DNA of 64,000 bases. Source: Lasiosphaeria ovina. Its lineage: Eukaryota; Ascomycota; Sordariomycetes; Sordariales; Lasiosphaeriaceae. A program made the translations under genes and the position numbers. Of the stretch, positions 37,578 through 51,016 are shown one piece after another; position 1 is the first letter of the stretch; each line of letters starts with the position of its first letter. The stretch spans positions 7,874,001-7,938,000 of the forward strand of contig JAULSN010000001.1 in assembly GCA_033439765.1 (NCBI GenBank). The letters are read 5' to 3'. The notes beneath the pieces were generated by a model that was not told the origin of the DNA, ran no database searches, and was given only the letters and a program-made list of their open reading frames with translations.

Positions 37578-40500
37578 CTAGTGGTGACCAGGGAGACGAG
37601 ACAAAATATGATAGCGTCGTAAACAACCGTTCGCTGGCCGTCTCATAGGGCCCGAAGGATCACAAGAGTTATTACTCCTCCCGCGCGCGGGTGACAGCCT
37701 AGGTCGCGTTGCCGCAGGTGAGCACGGATGCTTAAGGTAGGCAGTTGGCTCGCGCCGTGCAGTGCATTGCTTGGAGGCCTTGGGAAGGGGGACTTGGAAC
37801 CGGGTCTACGGCGATGTCTCGTTAGTGACGGACGGGGCGGCAGCTAAACCGTCTGATACGAGACGAACGGAGAGAAATGGGGAAGGATGCGGTGGGTGAA
37901 AGGCGGGCCGACAGCGCGGTCGGGACCTCTGGGTACCATACTAGATGCTAGATACTAGATACCTCAGCGAGGGATACCTCAGCGAGGGAGAGCAGTGTGG
38001 TGACTGGTGGTGTTAGGTGGTTGGCTCACAGCACTCAGCAGGAGCAGACCGCCATGCTTTCCAGCAGCAAGTTTCCGTGCTCCATTCTCTGTAGGTAGCC
38101 TGTACCGAACAGCGAGTCTCACTCAAGGTGATTAAGAAGCTGGAAGCAGGGTTCGGCCGACGTGGACCACCCAGCCGTATCAGACTCGAATTGCTGCTGG
38201 TGCTGGTGCTGAGAGTAACCGCCCTGAGGTCCGCCAGACGAAAGCACCTCGCTCGGGTGCTAGTGCTGGTTCTGTGGAGAGTGGAGAGTGGATCTTAGGT
38301 CCCAGGCAGCAGAATTTCCCCCTCATACACTGGTGGGAAGGGTCTGGGGCTGGCCCCGCCCCGGTTGTCTGCTCGAACGTGTCGGCCTGATGCGGAGGGG
38401 CCCCCAAGATGAAAAAGCTTATTTGATGCCGTGACTGCCCAATGATCGCATGGCCCGCTTGTTTGTCATCTTCTATTTATGGGCAACCCCATTAGCAAGC
38501 AGCCGCACGTGGCATTCGCCTGAGGCAGCCAGTTTTCTTCGTGAGGCTTCAGTAAGCGCAGGGCACGGACAGGCACAGGCCCAGGCAAAAGAAAGAGTGG
38601 CCAGGCACGCCAAGACTGACTGCCTGATTCTTTAAAGTCAAATCTGATCGACTTCTTTCAACGGCTCCAGACCCCTTTCCAGGTTGCCAGAAGAGGAAAA
38701 TGTTAGCCTAGTATGGTTTACTACTACACTGACTGCACCGCAGCTAGTCCAGCTTGGTATCCATAACCCATAACTACCTTACCTTTATCTACCTCTTACT
38801 GTATCTTCCATACTACTGTACTACTGCGTACGGCTATGTATACTAGCTACCCAGAGCATTGTCCGCGTGCTCGAGGTGTGTGCATCTTAGGTGCGCCACA
38901 GCATGCCAGTCCGCTGCAAGAAGTGACACTACTAACAACAACACACACTCGCTGCTGCACATGCACCCTCTAAACCCAAGTTAGCTTTATCGGGAGGTAA
39001 AGCCCGCCCAGCTGTCAAACCTGAACTCTGTGCCGTAGGGTTGGGGCACGGACGGCCCCCAGGCCCGGGAGCTGAACAGGAGAATCTTTCTCGAAGCCGG
39101 GGCCAAGGGTTTGCGCCGCACCTCAACATGACAGACGTCCGACTGCAAGCCATCGCTCGCCGGGAAACCTTGACTTTGCTGAAGCGTCTAGTCTGTCCAA
39201 CTACACTATTGCCATGTACCTTGGCTGGCCCTCGGCTTGGCCCTTGACAACCTCCAGGCACCGAGTAAGTAGGGTCGGGTATCTGTACCCATCACGGCAC
39301 GTATAAGTCCACATCTCCTGGCTAGGTGCTGCTGAATAAGGTAGGTAGCATACCATGCTGGCTTTGGCCAGCTTCAGCTGTCCTCGGCTGTCCCTCGTCG
39401 CCAATGGAACGAACCCCGGAATCCTTCGTGTGGACGACGGTGCCCGGTTACGGATATCAAAGTTCAAAAGTTCCTGTTGTAGTCCACACATCCTGATCGG
39501 TCCTGCCTAACGGAATGCCTGGCAGGTCGCCGGCACATCGCCGACCCACGATGCCTACTACCTACCCCGGCTTAATTGCGGCGACGCAAATGAAGCAATG
39601 AGCCAGCCAGCCCACCACCGTATTTTCCCCACGTCTAAATTGAAGCTAAGGTACATCGGGAAGCTGCAACAAATAAACACCACAAAACGTCCCGGCCGCA
39701 ACCTCGCTGCATTCATGGCCGCCGACTCGCCACAGCGCCCGCTTCCAGCGCTCCCCGTACTGAAACGCCTGAAGCGCCTGCTTGCTATCTCCTAACGCCA
39801 GCCCCTAATGGCTATCCCGGAGGCGACGGGCTTGCCTTGCCTGCTGCGCAGCTACCCTATGTCTCGGATGTGAGGTACTGAATCCAGTGCTGCACATAAT
39901 TACTGATCGTGTTGTAATCAGACCCCGACCTGGCCATCACAAGCGAGGGCACAAAGAACTTTGGGCAGGGCCTCCAATCCCTCCGTCGTCCCTGTGTAAG
40001 TGGGCCTCACATATCCACATCACACCTCTCAGTTGACGTCGACAGTCCGCAGTCCAGTTCACGAGCACCCCATGGAGTTACGGAGTAACACCCCACCTCT
40101 CCACACCGACTCAAGGTAAGAGGCCTCAGAGGCTCTAAGTGAGATGGGCTTGGGTATGTACTTGGAATCACAGGTGCCGTAGGTAAGGTATTCACATCCT
40201 ATCAAGATCCTCGTCGTCCAGTGAGCAGCTCGGCCCCTTCTCCCAGCTCAACTCGGGGCAAACTTGGCGTGTTACATATCGTACGAGCTTGACCTGCCGG
40301 GTAGGAGGAGAGCCAGGTCAGGAGACGTCTCTACTCTCCACAATCCGGGGACTTTGATGCTGCACTGTAGCGAGACAGAAGCAGGCAACACGCGTTGTGA
40401 TGTGATTTGGAATCTCCTCTGGCGAGGTATCCATACAGCCCTGTACGTGCAGTACTGTATGTACGTAGATCGTTTCTGAGATGTGATGCCGATATGTGGA

Positions 40501-40678
40501 TACTAGGGAGGTAGCAGTAGTAGTAGCCACTTTATACGGGAGGCGCAATTTGGGCGGACTCGGCATGAAGCAATGACGAATCTTCTCGAGATCTCGTGTA
40601 GGAATAGTAATAAACCTCCAAGCAAGAAGACGACGGGCCTCTACTCCCGCCGACGCAGAAGGCCGGGAGAGCTAAACC

Positions 40679-40705
40679 CCATGCCATGCCATGCCATGCC
40701 ATGCC
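40679..40705 (+). repeat. (ATGCC)5 pentanucleotide repeat
   Basis: Five tandem ATGCC units, in the gene desert upstream of the bZIP gene. Confidence 0.9.
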
Positions 40706-41705
40706 CGCACCCCGCCTCAAGCAAGCTACGTATGTAGTGAGCTTGCGCAGCCCGCACCGCAAGCCGAGAAAGAGCATTATCGGCAGACACGAGCACCGGT
40801 TGCTCACCTTTCCGGCTTCCCACTGCCCCCCCCCCCCCCTTCCCAGATCTATCCCGAAATGGACAATTTGACGACAAAGAGCTCCCTTTCCACGTCACGT
40901 CTACGAATAGCCACCGCCGAGACGGTTTATGCCAGGCGTCTCGGAGGCTAGGAACACACAAGGCGGCCTAGAGCTCCCTAGAAGAGAAATAGGGGGGTTT
41001 GGCCCGGCTCTTCTTCGCCCATGGCCGGTATATTACTGCCATGGCTGGTTTCAGGCAATATCAGACACATATACAGGACTGCTCTCAGCTTGACCGGTTG
41101 GGGAACAGTGGATGTACCTTAGTGGTGGGATGGGCACGGGACAACGGCAGTCTGGTACAAAGTGCAGTGCAGCGCATCAAATCCAAACCCCACCCCCAGT
41201 CCCTCATTATCCTCCCGATAAACTCTGAACGGACGGGTAGGCAAGGTAGTTACGTAGCTGTAAGGCTACTATGTACAGGGCGCCCAGCCCAGCACCCAGC
41301 ACCCAGCGAGCAGACCAGCCCGCTCGTGGTGTGGGATGGATGGACGAGGAGGACAACACCGGGGGCATAGCTTGGCTCGGCCCTTTTGCGGTTACTAACG
41401 AGTCTTGGACGAGATGAGTGGCCCGCCGGGTTTTGCGCCTGGGCAGTTTATCACAAGGTCCCAGATGGGCAGTCTTTACCGAATGACGCCTAGCGGGTCC
41501 CAGAAAGTGGACAAAGACCCCTGCGCCGGGCGAGACAGGGTGGCAGCACGGACTGCCCAAGTCAAGTCGAATGAATGGACTGGCCTGACTGGACTGGATT
41601 GGATTTGAGTTAGAGTGGGAACTAGCCGGACGGGTGAGCGTTGAGATGTGGCCCGCCGGTGGTCCAACTCAACGACGGGCCTTGTATGGAAATGGCAAAG
41701 CTCTT

Positions 41706-41739
41706 GCTGGCTGGGGCTGGCTGGCTGGCTGGCTGGCTG
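41706..41739 (+). repeat. (GGCT)n tetranucleotide repeat
   Basis: GCTGG/GGCT units repeat over roughly 34 bp, with one interruption. No coding context. Confidence 0.85.
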
Positions 41740-43313
41740 CTAAGGCTAAGGTTAGTGGACTCGCTCGCTCGTTCCCTCTGCAACCTCCTCACAGCCCTAC
41801 GGGCAAGGAGTGATCCGGGAGCCAGCAATCGTGCAGGGATAAGGTAGATGGGAGTGGGCACTTGCTGGTACTGGCTCGCGACCAGCCGTCCCGTCTGTCG
41901 GTCGGTCGGCGATGTTTTTTATGATTCGGGGATCGCCTTCCCTTGACCAAGCCAGACTCGAACCGGCAATAATATTCGCAGCCTGCCCTGATGCCCCGGT
42001 GCTGGTGCTGGTGCTGCGGGACAGGACAGGGCATGGAGGGCAGGGCAGGCAGTGTGTGACCGTGGCAGGTACGAGCGACGGGCGGGAGAGTTTTGACTGA
42101 TCGGTCGGTCGCATGTCTGCCACTTGATGCGCTGCCATCTGCTCGGCTAATCGAACGTTTATTACTGTGAGTACTACATGAGGTGGATAGTACATACTCG
42201 GCATGGACGGTAAGGCGTTGCACTTTCTCTGATGGCGGCTTGCCAGGGTCCATTGTCCATTGCATTGTCCATTGTCCGATTGCAAGTCCACACCGCCAGT
42301 GGAACGCAAGCCCGAGCGTACCCGCGCAGGCGCGATGCGCCAGAATTACCTTGTGCCCCCGCAGATTCCATTGTTGCGGATTTGTCTGTCGGGTCGTCGC
42401 CGGGTGCGTGACCACTCGAGCGCCGTGGGTAAAATTAGCCCACATAGCTCTCTAGGCTAGAGCCAAATTTGCCCACTTTGCAGCCGAGCCACGGCTGCCT
42501 GGCGGCACCTGCACGCAACCTAGCTCGTAACAATACGGATCGTCGGTAAAAAAAAAAAAAAACGGAATACAGCCAATGTTTCACCGCTCCGTTATGTTTC
42601 CATCCACTCCCGTCCAGCTTCGCCCCTCCTCTCCCATCGCCCTTCCCTTTCACTGAAGCTCCGCTCTGCACGCCATCGGTCCCAGCAGGCGTCTGTTCCA
42701 GAGACTGAATTCGTAAAGCACAGCGAACCACATCGCTCTCTTGCCCCTCTCTGCCCTGAGGTGCATGCAAAGCACGCCCGCAATGAGTTGCGCGTCGCTT
42801 TCAGCACGCCCCTGCCATGCCCAAGGCGAAGGGCATCTTCCACTTTCGGCTCGACTGAGGTGTCTAGGTATTCTACTCAGGACATCCAGCACGCAGATTG
42901 CTTCGTTGTTTGCACACGATCCCATACCTACCTTACACGACCCGAGCTGCCAGCCGCACCCAGCCTGGCGGCCGGCAAAGCTGAGGTGGCAGGGCGCAGA
43001 GACTGGTTACAAGACTCTACGGTCAAAGCTCCAGCCTGTCTTAGTGGGAAAGGACCGGCAGACCAAGACGGACTGCTCAGCCTTGCCAACAAATCTACTA
43101 CTATGGATGCATTTCATCTCAACCTGCCTACCTTCAGTGAAGGTGCCGATGGCTAATTATGATCCGCGCGGCTGCCGAGTGAGGGCCGGGCTCGAGGTGC
43201 CTGTCTGTTGGAGAACTCAAATAATAAGAAACAAAAGCAAAGGAAGCGAAAACGGCATCCGAGGAGTTCGTCCGGACTTTACTCCGTCGTTGCCCTCCTT
43301 GGGGAGCTTGACC

Positions 43314-43340
43314 CTGTTCTGTTCTGTTCTGTTCTGTTCT
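43314..43340 (+). repeat. (CTGTT)5 pentanucleotide repeat
   Basis: Five CTGTT units lie about 700 bp upstream of the bZIP start codon, possibly within its promoter or leader. Confidence 0.9.
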
Positions 43341-44013
43341 CTCTGCACACGGGGGTGTGCAGCGTATCCGAGCCCACCAAGAAGAACCCATGGATCGCCG
43401 TGCGCCCAGGAAAGCTCTCCCAGGCGACGGTTAAGTACCTTGGGCACGTACAGTACCTCTCTTGGCTGCCATCCAGCACTTCCGTGCTGCCTCGTAGGGC
43501 ACCCCTGTGAAGTCCCACCCCCCTCCCTCCCTCCCAACTCCTCCAGTCTGGACACCGGCACCACCCCTGCCCATGCATCGTAGCAGGTACCAAAGCCAGG
43601 CTGCAGGAAAGTGGCCAGGTACTTGGCGACTTCTGGTCGACGAGGGATCCAAAAAATACCAGGGACTGTCCCCTCGAGCGACTCGAGGCTCCTCAGATCC
43701 CTACCGTCCTCGGGTGTGGGTTGACCGGCCGCAAAAAGTACCATACTCCCGCCATGTGGATGTGCCGCAAGCCTCCTCCTCGTGGCCCGAGGAATGCTTC
43801 TTGGATATTTAACCCACGAGGCTCCCCTCATCCCACAAGGCCGTCCTGCCCTACCTCTTACCATAAGTTGTCGACGCCGCTTAATGATTACAACATCTGA
43901 GGCCATCAACAACACATCAGCCTGACACTGCCGAATCTGATCTCATACTCTTGTTCCATCTTATCTCACTCCCACAAGACGAGCTCTGCCGTCATCGTCG
44001 AGCTCACTTCACC

Positions 44014-45057
44014 ATGTTCACCATGTCGCAACACACATACGCATACGCGGCTCAAGCTCCGCAGCCGGCGCGGCAGTTTCCCGGCCACGGCACCAGCAGT
44101 GCCTTCAGCAGCTCTGCCAACCCGGACGAGGACTGGACCAAGATCTCCGACCTCGCCGAGCGCCGGAGGATACAAAACCGCATTGCCCAGCGCAACTACC
44201 GTACGTAGCAACCTACTTGCAGCTTCCCACTCCAATCCTCATGCTTGGTCATGGGGGGCTCTGGCTAAAACAGTCTCTTTCTCTCTCTACAGGCAAGAAG
44301 CTCAAGAGACGTCTGGAGGAGCTTGAGAGACGCGCGGGGACATCAGACGGCGCCTCGTCATCGGGCGGCGAGAAGGCGAGCCCGCCGAGCAAGAGCAGCA
44401 AGAAGTCGCAGCAATCCCACAAGGCACAGAAGCAAGCATCAGCCCCTCCCACGAAGCCCACCGTTCAGACACAGTTCTCTCCACCCATGCACCACGACGA
44501 CGAATATCTTTTCCCGTCGTCCTACGACGATAGGGAAAGGTCGCACACGCCGCCCATGTACGCATACTCGGCATACCCGCCTCCCCCAGAAGACATGCTC
44601 TTGGCGCCGTACGGGGCCGTGCAGGGATACAGGCCCGTCACCACAGAAGCATACTCGGAATACATGACGCCTCCGCCCGTCCCGGTAACACTACCCTCGA
44701 TGACACACTTTAGCGACGCGCTCAAGCGGGATCCGGGTTTCTCGGGCCCTGACGAGAACCTCCCGTACATGGGGAGCTACAACAGCTACATTCCAGGCGT
44801 CGACATGAGTGCCGGGGCCCCGTCGCCGTACGGCCAGATGCCTCATGTGAGTTCCTCACGCAGTTCAGCTTCTCTACCTTCTCAAGGCCGCGCGCAAGAT
44901 CGAGAACCCCCTTGCTGATGGGTGGATGACATAGACTCCCCCTCTGTCACACTCTTTTGACCACTCGGCGAATTGTTCGGAGTCGGGTAGCTACGAGTAC
45001 CCAACAACGCCGCTGTCAATGCCGGGTTCGCCCGGCTTGGTCCAACAACAGATGTGA
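44014..45057 (+). CDS. bZIP transcription factor
   Basis: Exons 44014-44200, 44293-44846 and 44935-45057 encode 287 residues. The basic region, split by intron 1, reads ERRRIQNRIAQRNYR then KKLKRRLEELERRAG, a fungal bZIP of the N-x2-A-Q-x2-Y-R type. The zipper is very short, with only two to three heptads before a Ser/Gly-rich linker, so dimerisation may be weak or need a partner. After this come Lys/Ser-rich and Pro/Tyr-rich regions with no known domain, ending TTPLSMPGSPGLVQQQM. The preceding EDWTKISDLAERRRIQ block is shared with fungal MeaB-like regulators, but I cannot assign an orthologue. ATG 44014 is the first in frame; 44023 (MSQHTY) is an alternative three codons later. The gene is isolated by ~21 kb upstream and 6.4 kb downstream. 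Confidence 0.9.
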
Positions 45058-48000
45058 AGAACGAAGAGAAAAAAGAACACGTCCTTGGAAAAAAAAAAGG
45101 GCCAAGCAATCCCCGCCGCTGCCACCACCAACCAGCACCATTCTTCATTTACCAAAACAAAACCTTCTCATGACCACTATTCATCACTACTCTATTATTC
45201 GGGAAAGGGCATCTCAGACGGATGCAGGCATTTTTTTTTTGGGTCGGGATCGAGCATTTATATATATTACGGAGGCCAACTTTTACTATTGGGAGGGAAG
45301 GCGTGAATGGCGCAGTTCACCTTGATTGTTCCCACGGACGAAGTGCTCGACCTCTATGGAACTACCTGCGGTTACCTTTGGCACAGCTTTTTAGTGGAGG
45401 GGTGGTGGCAGGAAGAGAATGGGTGGTTTGGACTCTGGGCCTTGGTTCCAGAGTCACACGCAAGCACAAAGCTGCGTCCAAAACCAGCGAGCGAGAGAGG
45501 GATTTTCTCGAAGCTTTAGATACCATACCTATTTGCAATGAATGAATCAAATGACTTTCACCGACAGACCCCCTCCCCCCAAAAAATGAAGCCGGTGTAA
45601 TTCTCCGTCGGCAGGTCGACGTGGTGGTCAGGAAGTTTAATCCGCATTGGGCTTTCGTCGCGGTCTTCCCAACGACAGTGGCTGACGAAACCCCTCCTCC
45701 CTTGCCCCTCCAAAGACAAAAATAAAGATCTGACAAACCACCTTCTGTCAAGCCCGCCAGCGCGACCACCCGTCTTGGGTCAGCCCTTTCCCCCCCGCCA
45801 CGTTTTTCGGCTCTGAGATGAGAGGAGAATAAGAAGATGACCGGCGACAGCAAGCCGGGCAGCCGTGAGATTCCGGAACGCCTTCCAGGGAAGCTATGCA
45901 GATTATTCTCAGCCTCCCCGCTTCCTCGGTCTCTGGGGCCACAGTCGGTTCGGCTCGACTGGAACAAAAAAGCGACACAAAGTGACCAAACACTAGCGTT
46001 GCATTTTGTGGCGTCGGCGCCTTTCAACCGAGCGGCCGTCCGCGCACAGAAACCACTCCACGCGCGGCCCTCGTGGGCGGTGCCTTGCGGGTACAGACAG
46101 TGCTGTCCAAGTACGTGCATACAGCAGGGGACGGGGTTCCCCTCCAACCAAATGGAAGGAACCGAGCCCAGCCTCGGGTCACACAAATGGACGCCTCGAT
46201 GGGGCAAAGCAGCAACAGAAGGAAAGAACACCGGACACGAGGGGACCCAGAGAATCACACCCACCTCCCTGATCCACCTACGCCCCAGCTCTGCCAACTT
46301 CCCGCGCATTCGAATGCGAGGGCCATGATGGGACAGCTTGTTGGAGATGGGGGCGAAAGGCCCCCAAATACTCATTCCTGAAGGGAAGAAAACCCGATAT
46401 CATAAACTATCTAGGTAGGAACCCAAGGACCCTAGGCAAGGTAGGGAGAAGGGCCTCAATGCCGAATACGAATGTACATTTACGGTGTATGTTATCGTGT
46501 AAAGCACGTACTCTGCCGATATCATCCAGACTAGAGAACCAAGTGCGAGAGAGAGCCCGGCGTTGCGAGGTGCGTATCAATTACTAAAGTCATTGAAGCC
46601 CGGGAGGGCGCGGACAGCGAGCGCGGACCACACACCCACGTTTCTCCAATTGTTCATGTCATCATCACGATAAATCAGCTTGTAGAACGTGGCGTCCTGG
46701 GCCTCAGTCATCAACAAACGCCCTCCAGGCATGACTGCAAATTCACGATTTACTAATCGGATCGGTCATCAAACGTACAACGGCACCTCTACCCACCAGC
46801 ACCGTTCCGGTTTCTCTCTAATCTGTACTGCCGCACCTGGTTCTCCCCATGAGCAAATACGCTCGTTCGCTCGCACTTGACAAATAGCTCCTTGCGATCG
46901 TCAATTCCGAAAGTGGCTTGCCTGTCTCCACAGAATAAAACCCGCACATACCCTGGGAGCCCAGGTTACACCGAATGCCCATGTACAGTACGTCAAGGCG
47001 GGCGGGCGTGCTGCCAGGTTCTTTATAAACTTCCTTGTCTTCCTTACTGCCGTGCGGCGCCTCCAACAAACTGCAACGGTGTGGACGCGTGTTACCTACC
47101 TTACGTACCGAGTACAAGTGTAGCGAAGTCCGCGCTCAGAGGTGGACGCGGAATCCCGTAATAGGTGAGGAATGGGAGGAGATGGGAAGGAAGGAGGGGG
47201 CAATGGAAGGCTCGGAAGTGGCTCCGCAGGAGGATTTCCCAGTGTTCCGTTAGTGCTCTGTACTTGCCGAGTCAACACGACGGGAACGGAGAAGAGGCAG
47301 TGAAAAGAAGAAAAAGGGCACGTTGCGTTTCAGAACCACAAAGAAAAAGTACCAAAGTCTATCTCCCGTCTCTGCTGCGCTGCAATCTAAATGCCAAAGA
47401 TGAAAGGAGTTGAGCCTTCATGTTCGGCGACCTTCAATTCCCCTATCTTTGAACGGGATATCTCTCTTCTTGTGCCCTGTTGAGGGAAACTTGCCGAAAG
47501 TAGAAATTTGGTCGGCGTTGAAGAGCTTGGTCTGCGACATCAAGGGTATCAAATTGGCACCGGAAAATAACTACCTCACGACATCGGACGACTGAAGAGA
47601 TGATGGCTTGGACAATACCATTTCACTGCCTGGATGGCACGGGGAAGCCCCAGCTTTCCCATGCCCTGGATTCCCTCGCGGTAACCCAGAGATATCATTT
47701 CCAGCCCGTGTGCTCGGGTTTCTCCATTCTGTCTTTTAACTCGTCCGCTCGCGTGTTTCACCAGACGGATTCGGGTTTTCAGGGTTGCGTTGCCCCTTCA
47801 GGGTTCATGGATTCCATAGCTTCTTGCATCTCCCACCGCTCAGACCATTCCACCTATCTCTCCAACAAGCCTTCGACCAACAAAACTGCGAATGCTGTTA
47901 ATTGAGATGCGACCCCCCTGCGTTTTTCTCTTCACTATTCCTCTGCTCGCCATTAATGTCCAGAAGTAGAAGGAGGAGAACACGGCAAGGGCAGGCAGGG

Positions 48001-49878
48001 AAGGCACAACCGTTGCCAGAACCCCGCCCAACGGTACGTATTAGCCAAGCCTTCGGCCAAAACAAAAAGCCCCCCATTAGCAGGGGCCCAACCGTCGTCG
48101 TCTTCGATATTGCTTGGACAGGCTCGCACTCGGTCAACTCTGCCCCAGCAAGCATTGAAGCTCCTCTCCCGGCTCTCTGTTGTCTGTTGTATCCACTGAG
48201 CCCGGGCTGGGCAAAAATGCTTAGGTTGCAAGCATCCATGGCACACACGTTTTAGCACCTCGCCGGCGTGCCGTTTACACGTACATCACAGTGCATACGG
48301 GGGATACGCACTCACCTCGCTCTCCAGTCTCCACCATCACCAACCCGTCAGACCCTGACCATCTCGTCCCGACATCCGACGACAACGTAAGATCTCAAAA
48401 TGCTGGCAGCGGGATCACGCAAGGAACCCATGCACCAAAAGTCTCAAGCAGGCATCTTGCCCAGATGCGAATACACGATTTGACGACAACCTACAGCGAC
48501 AATATATATCCCCGTCACGGCTGCTCTATAGGTCGACGTGGCAAATGGGCCTCAATGCCCACAGGTCGAGGTATACGTGCACAGTATAGGCCCTTCAGGG
48601 ACCACTCGCAGCGCCTAGCCTCCAGACGCCCACGCGTTTAACAAACCAGTTAGGATTGAGATCCCTGTTATACGTTGTTCGCGGGTTCCACGGATGTTCT
48701 TTCTTTCTCTGTGGGAGTAAGGCCCAGCCAACTCCCGAGATTCATTGCTCAGTATGTGTAAGAACTAACCCCAAGGTTCTGAGCTGAGCAGTTGCCAGGC
48801 CCTTCCTCGACTTCCTCCACCTTTTCTTTCCTTCCCCAGTTCCCTCCGCCTCACGAGCATGGGAAACCCACGCACACGGAGTGTCCACTATCGACAACCA
48901 ACAACCCTAAACGCCAACGGTTGACGAGGTTCGGTCGCCGCGGCCGGGAGACGAGGGAAGCGAAACCGAACCATACGCGGAGAAGGCGGAGCCCGCACTC
49001 CTGCTGGAACGAATTCAACGAAATTCATTCGTGCAACCCGAGCCCTGTGCCATATGTGCGATTCTTGTCTCTTTCTTTGGCCCGTGGGTTGCTTGGCAAA
49101 AGCCACCACAGGTTTTGGCGTGACGTCTATTGTGGAATGGGATTTGCAGAGTTTATTGGCACAGCCCGCCCGCACCTGCGCTTGATGTTTTGGGCTCTAT
49201 TTTGCTCTCCTTTGACGTGGAAGCGGGTTGCCATCGACGATCGCTGCCTCGCACTCGCAAATTGCGCCATCCCATCAACCAGACAGGCATGGCTGGCTAA
49301 CAAATTATCACTTGCCTGCCGGAAGGATTGCTCCCTCCTGAGGGATGAGGCACGAAACCAAGGCCAAAATGAGTGAACCCCGCGGGTTTTCCGGAGTCCT
49401 CACCGGCAAGTGAACTATCTCAAACCCACTTTAAGCTGACCTTGAGTGCGTATCTACCCGTTTCCGTTGCGGGACCATGTACGTTAGTGGTTGTGGGAAG
49501 TTGTATTTAGTTAGTTAACTTGTTAGTTCAACGTGCGCGTTTACGGTGGACCGGGAGAAGAAAGCTCCCGGAAGTCTTCGGGCTTCCGAAAACCCGCCTT
49601 GGGCGCCGTTCCAAGCATTCGCGGTTGCGCGGTTACACGAGTGTGTGTTTGCCGGCGTCGGCCAAACTTTGCACGATAAAGCCGAACCATCTCGGAGAGC
49701 TCGTCAGTAAATCCCTTCATTTCTCTCCGTATCCTTCGTTCTCGGTTTCCACTTGGCCTATTACACTTGAGCGGGCGCGGATAAGATTGGACCTGAATTA
49801 AACCAGAGAAGGAAGGACACTAGAATAATGTCACCGTTTCGAGCTTGGCTCGTTTTGCTCCTTCTCTTGGGAATTGTT

Positions 49879-49895
49879 GGGGGGGGGGGGGGGGG
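49879..49895 (+). repeat. Poly-G tract
   Basis: A run of 17 G residues in intergenic DNA. Confidence 0.95.
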
Positions 49896-50674
49896 CTGAA
49901 GCAGCGTAACCTAACTCACCGCCCCTGTCGCTGCCGGGTCTGTTTGTTTTTGGGCCTGTGTGCTGTCCCGTTGCATCCATTGGCATTTGCCTGCACGCCC
50001 TTCAGGCAAAGACAGCATGGCTGCAGTCGCAGGCGACCCCCATCCAACTCAGCTCCATACGTGGAGGGGGCCGAGGGGCCAGATGCAATGGTTAACGTAC
50101 CCTTTATGCACCTCGGATCTTGTTGGATCATAACTTCCAACCTCTGCACCCAGAGCCTTGCAGCGGAGATTGTACAGTACATGTACTTTTCCTAGGCCCA
50201 AACCAGTGGCCGATTTCACGGGCAAGTGGGAATGTTCGAAAGAAAGAACGGGAGCTAGTCAGTGCTGCTCCCTCAAAACGCCGTCCTTTCTCTCATCGGT
50301 CGGCTCTTCCTGCCCAACCCATGGGCTAGCGGCTTGGGCCTAGGCCTCTCGACATTCGGGCCCGCGTCTGTGCTTCGCCGTTCTGGAGTCTGACAACAAC
50401 CCACCGCGCCGGGATGAAGAGCCCTGGCGGGGAAACCGTGTCACACATGGCGGGCCGTTTCGGACGGCCTTTTGCAGAGGACGATCTGTTGGCTCTGGAC
50501 CGGATTATCGGATTTATTCTATTCAAAAAGCTCGCCAAACACCGAGTTTCCACACTGCCGCCCACATCGAAGATCGATCACCAACAAATACAACCAACAA
50601 CAACAGCAACGCAACGCTACAAGTGCCGGACGCAAACAGTTAGCACGCTAGACTTAGGAGGAGCCTAAGCACGG

Positions 50675-50702
50675 CGCACACCACGGGTGCCCGTGGTGTG
50701 CG
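50675..50702. repeat. Perfect 13-bp hairpin with 2-nt loop
   Basis: CGCACACCACGGG and its exact inverse complement are separated only by TG, followed by a GTGC repeat. It could extrude as a cruciform in DNA or form a stable stem in RNA. No adjacent gene end explains it. Confidence 0.9.
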
Positions 50703-50987
50703 TGCGTGCGTGCGAGCTTGTTTTGTTAGTGTGCTGTGAATGCCCGTGCATTGAGATGTACCTCATCGTATAGTGTTCCGTATGTACGGATAGTTGGTCT
50801 CGGCCCCCAGCCGGATTCACGCCCGACATTTCCACACTGGCCGAGTTGCAATACAGTGTAGAAACCCTACCATGGTGGGAGGGCAGGTAGGGCGTCGAAA
50901 CGCGCCCCCGCCCGCCGCCGCCTTGCGCCCGCCGGGCATCCCATCCTCTCTTCCCCCCCCCCCGCATTCTTCCCCGATACGGTCTGG

Positions 50988-51016
50988 CCCCCAAACCCCC
51001 AAACCCCCAAACCCCC
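50988..51016 (-). repeat. G-quadruplex-type tract, (GGGGGTTT)3GGGGG on the minus strand
   Basis: Four runs of exactly five C separated by AAA on the plus strand give four G5 runs with TTT loops on the minus strand, a textbook intramolecular quadruplex motif. It lies about 460 bp upstream of the CIA30-domain gene. Confidence 0.9.

Larger units (their letters stand above)
22759..44013. other. Gene desert of about 21 kb
   Basis: No ORF here shows conserved motifs, sustained codon bias or intron-joined extension. The longest open frames (359 residues at 31529-32608 on plus, 309 at 25905-26834 on minus) read as low-complexity, non-conserved sequence. The composition is not AT-rich by eye, so this is neither an obvious RIP-degraded island nor a centromere. 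Contents seen: many microsatellites, scattered TACCTAGGTA-like and GTACAGTAC-like words, one foldback (33390-33442) and one MITE-like element (34547-34789). It lies upstream of a bZIP gene, so long-range regulatory DNA or unannotated non-coding transcripts are possible. Confidence 0.6.

Noticed and set aside
41943..41967. tRNA-like T arm on the minus strand (GGTTCGAGTCT with a 5-bp stem)
   Set aside because: The T stem pairs, but no matching 5' acceptor strand or D arm lies at the right distance upstream, so it is a chance B-box.
42741..43583. 280-codon open frame on plus upstream of the bZIP gene
   Set aside because: It reads through a CTGTT repeat and a C-rich tract, with no homology signal.
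22759..44013. RIP-mutated transposon graveyard or centromere
   Set aside because: The region does not look AT- or TpA-rich, and no decayed transposase or reverse transcriptase was seen in any frame.
45362..46375. 337-codon open frame on minus downstream of the bZIP gene
   Set aside because: No conserved motif and no coding bias.
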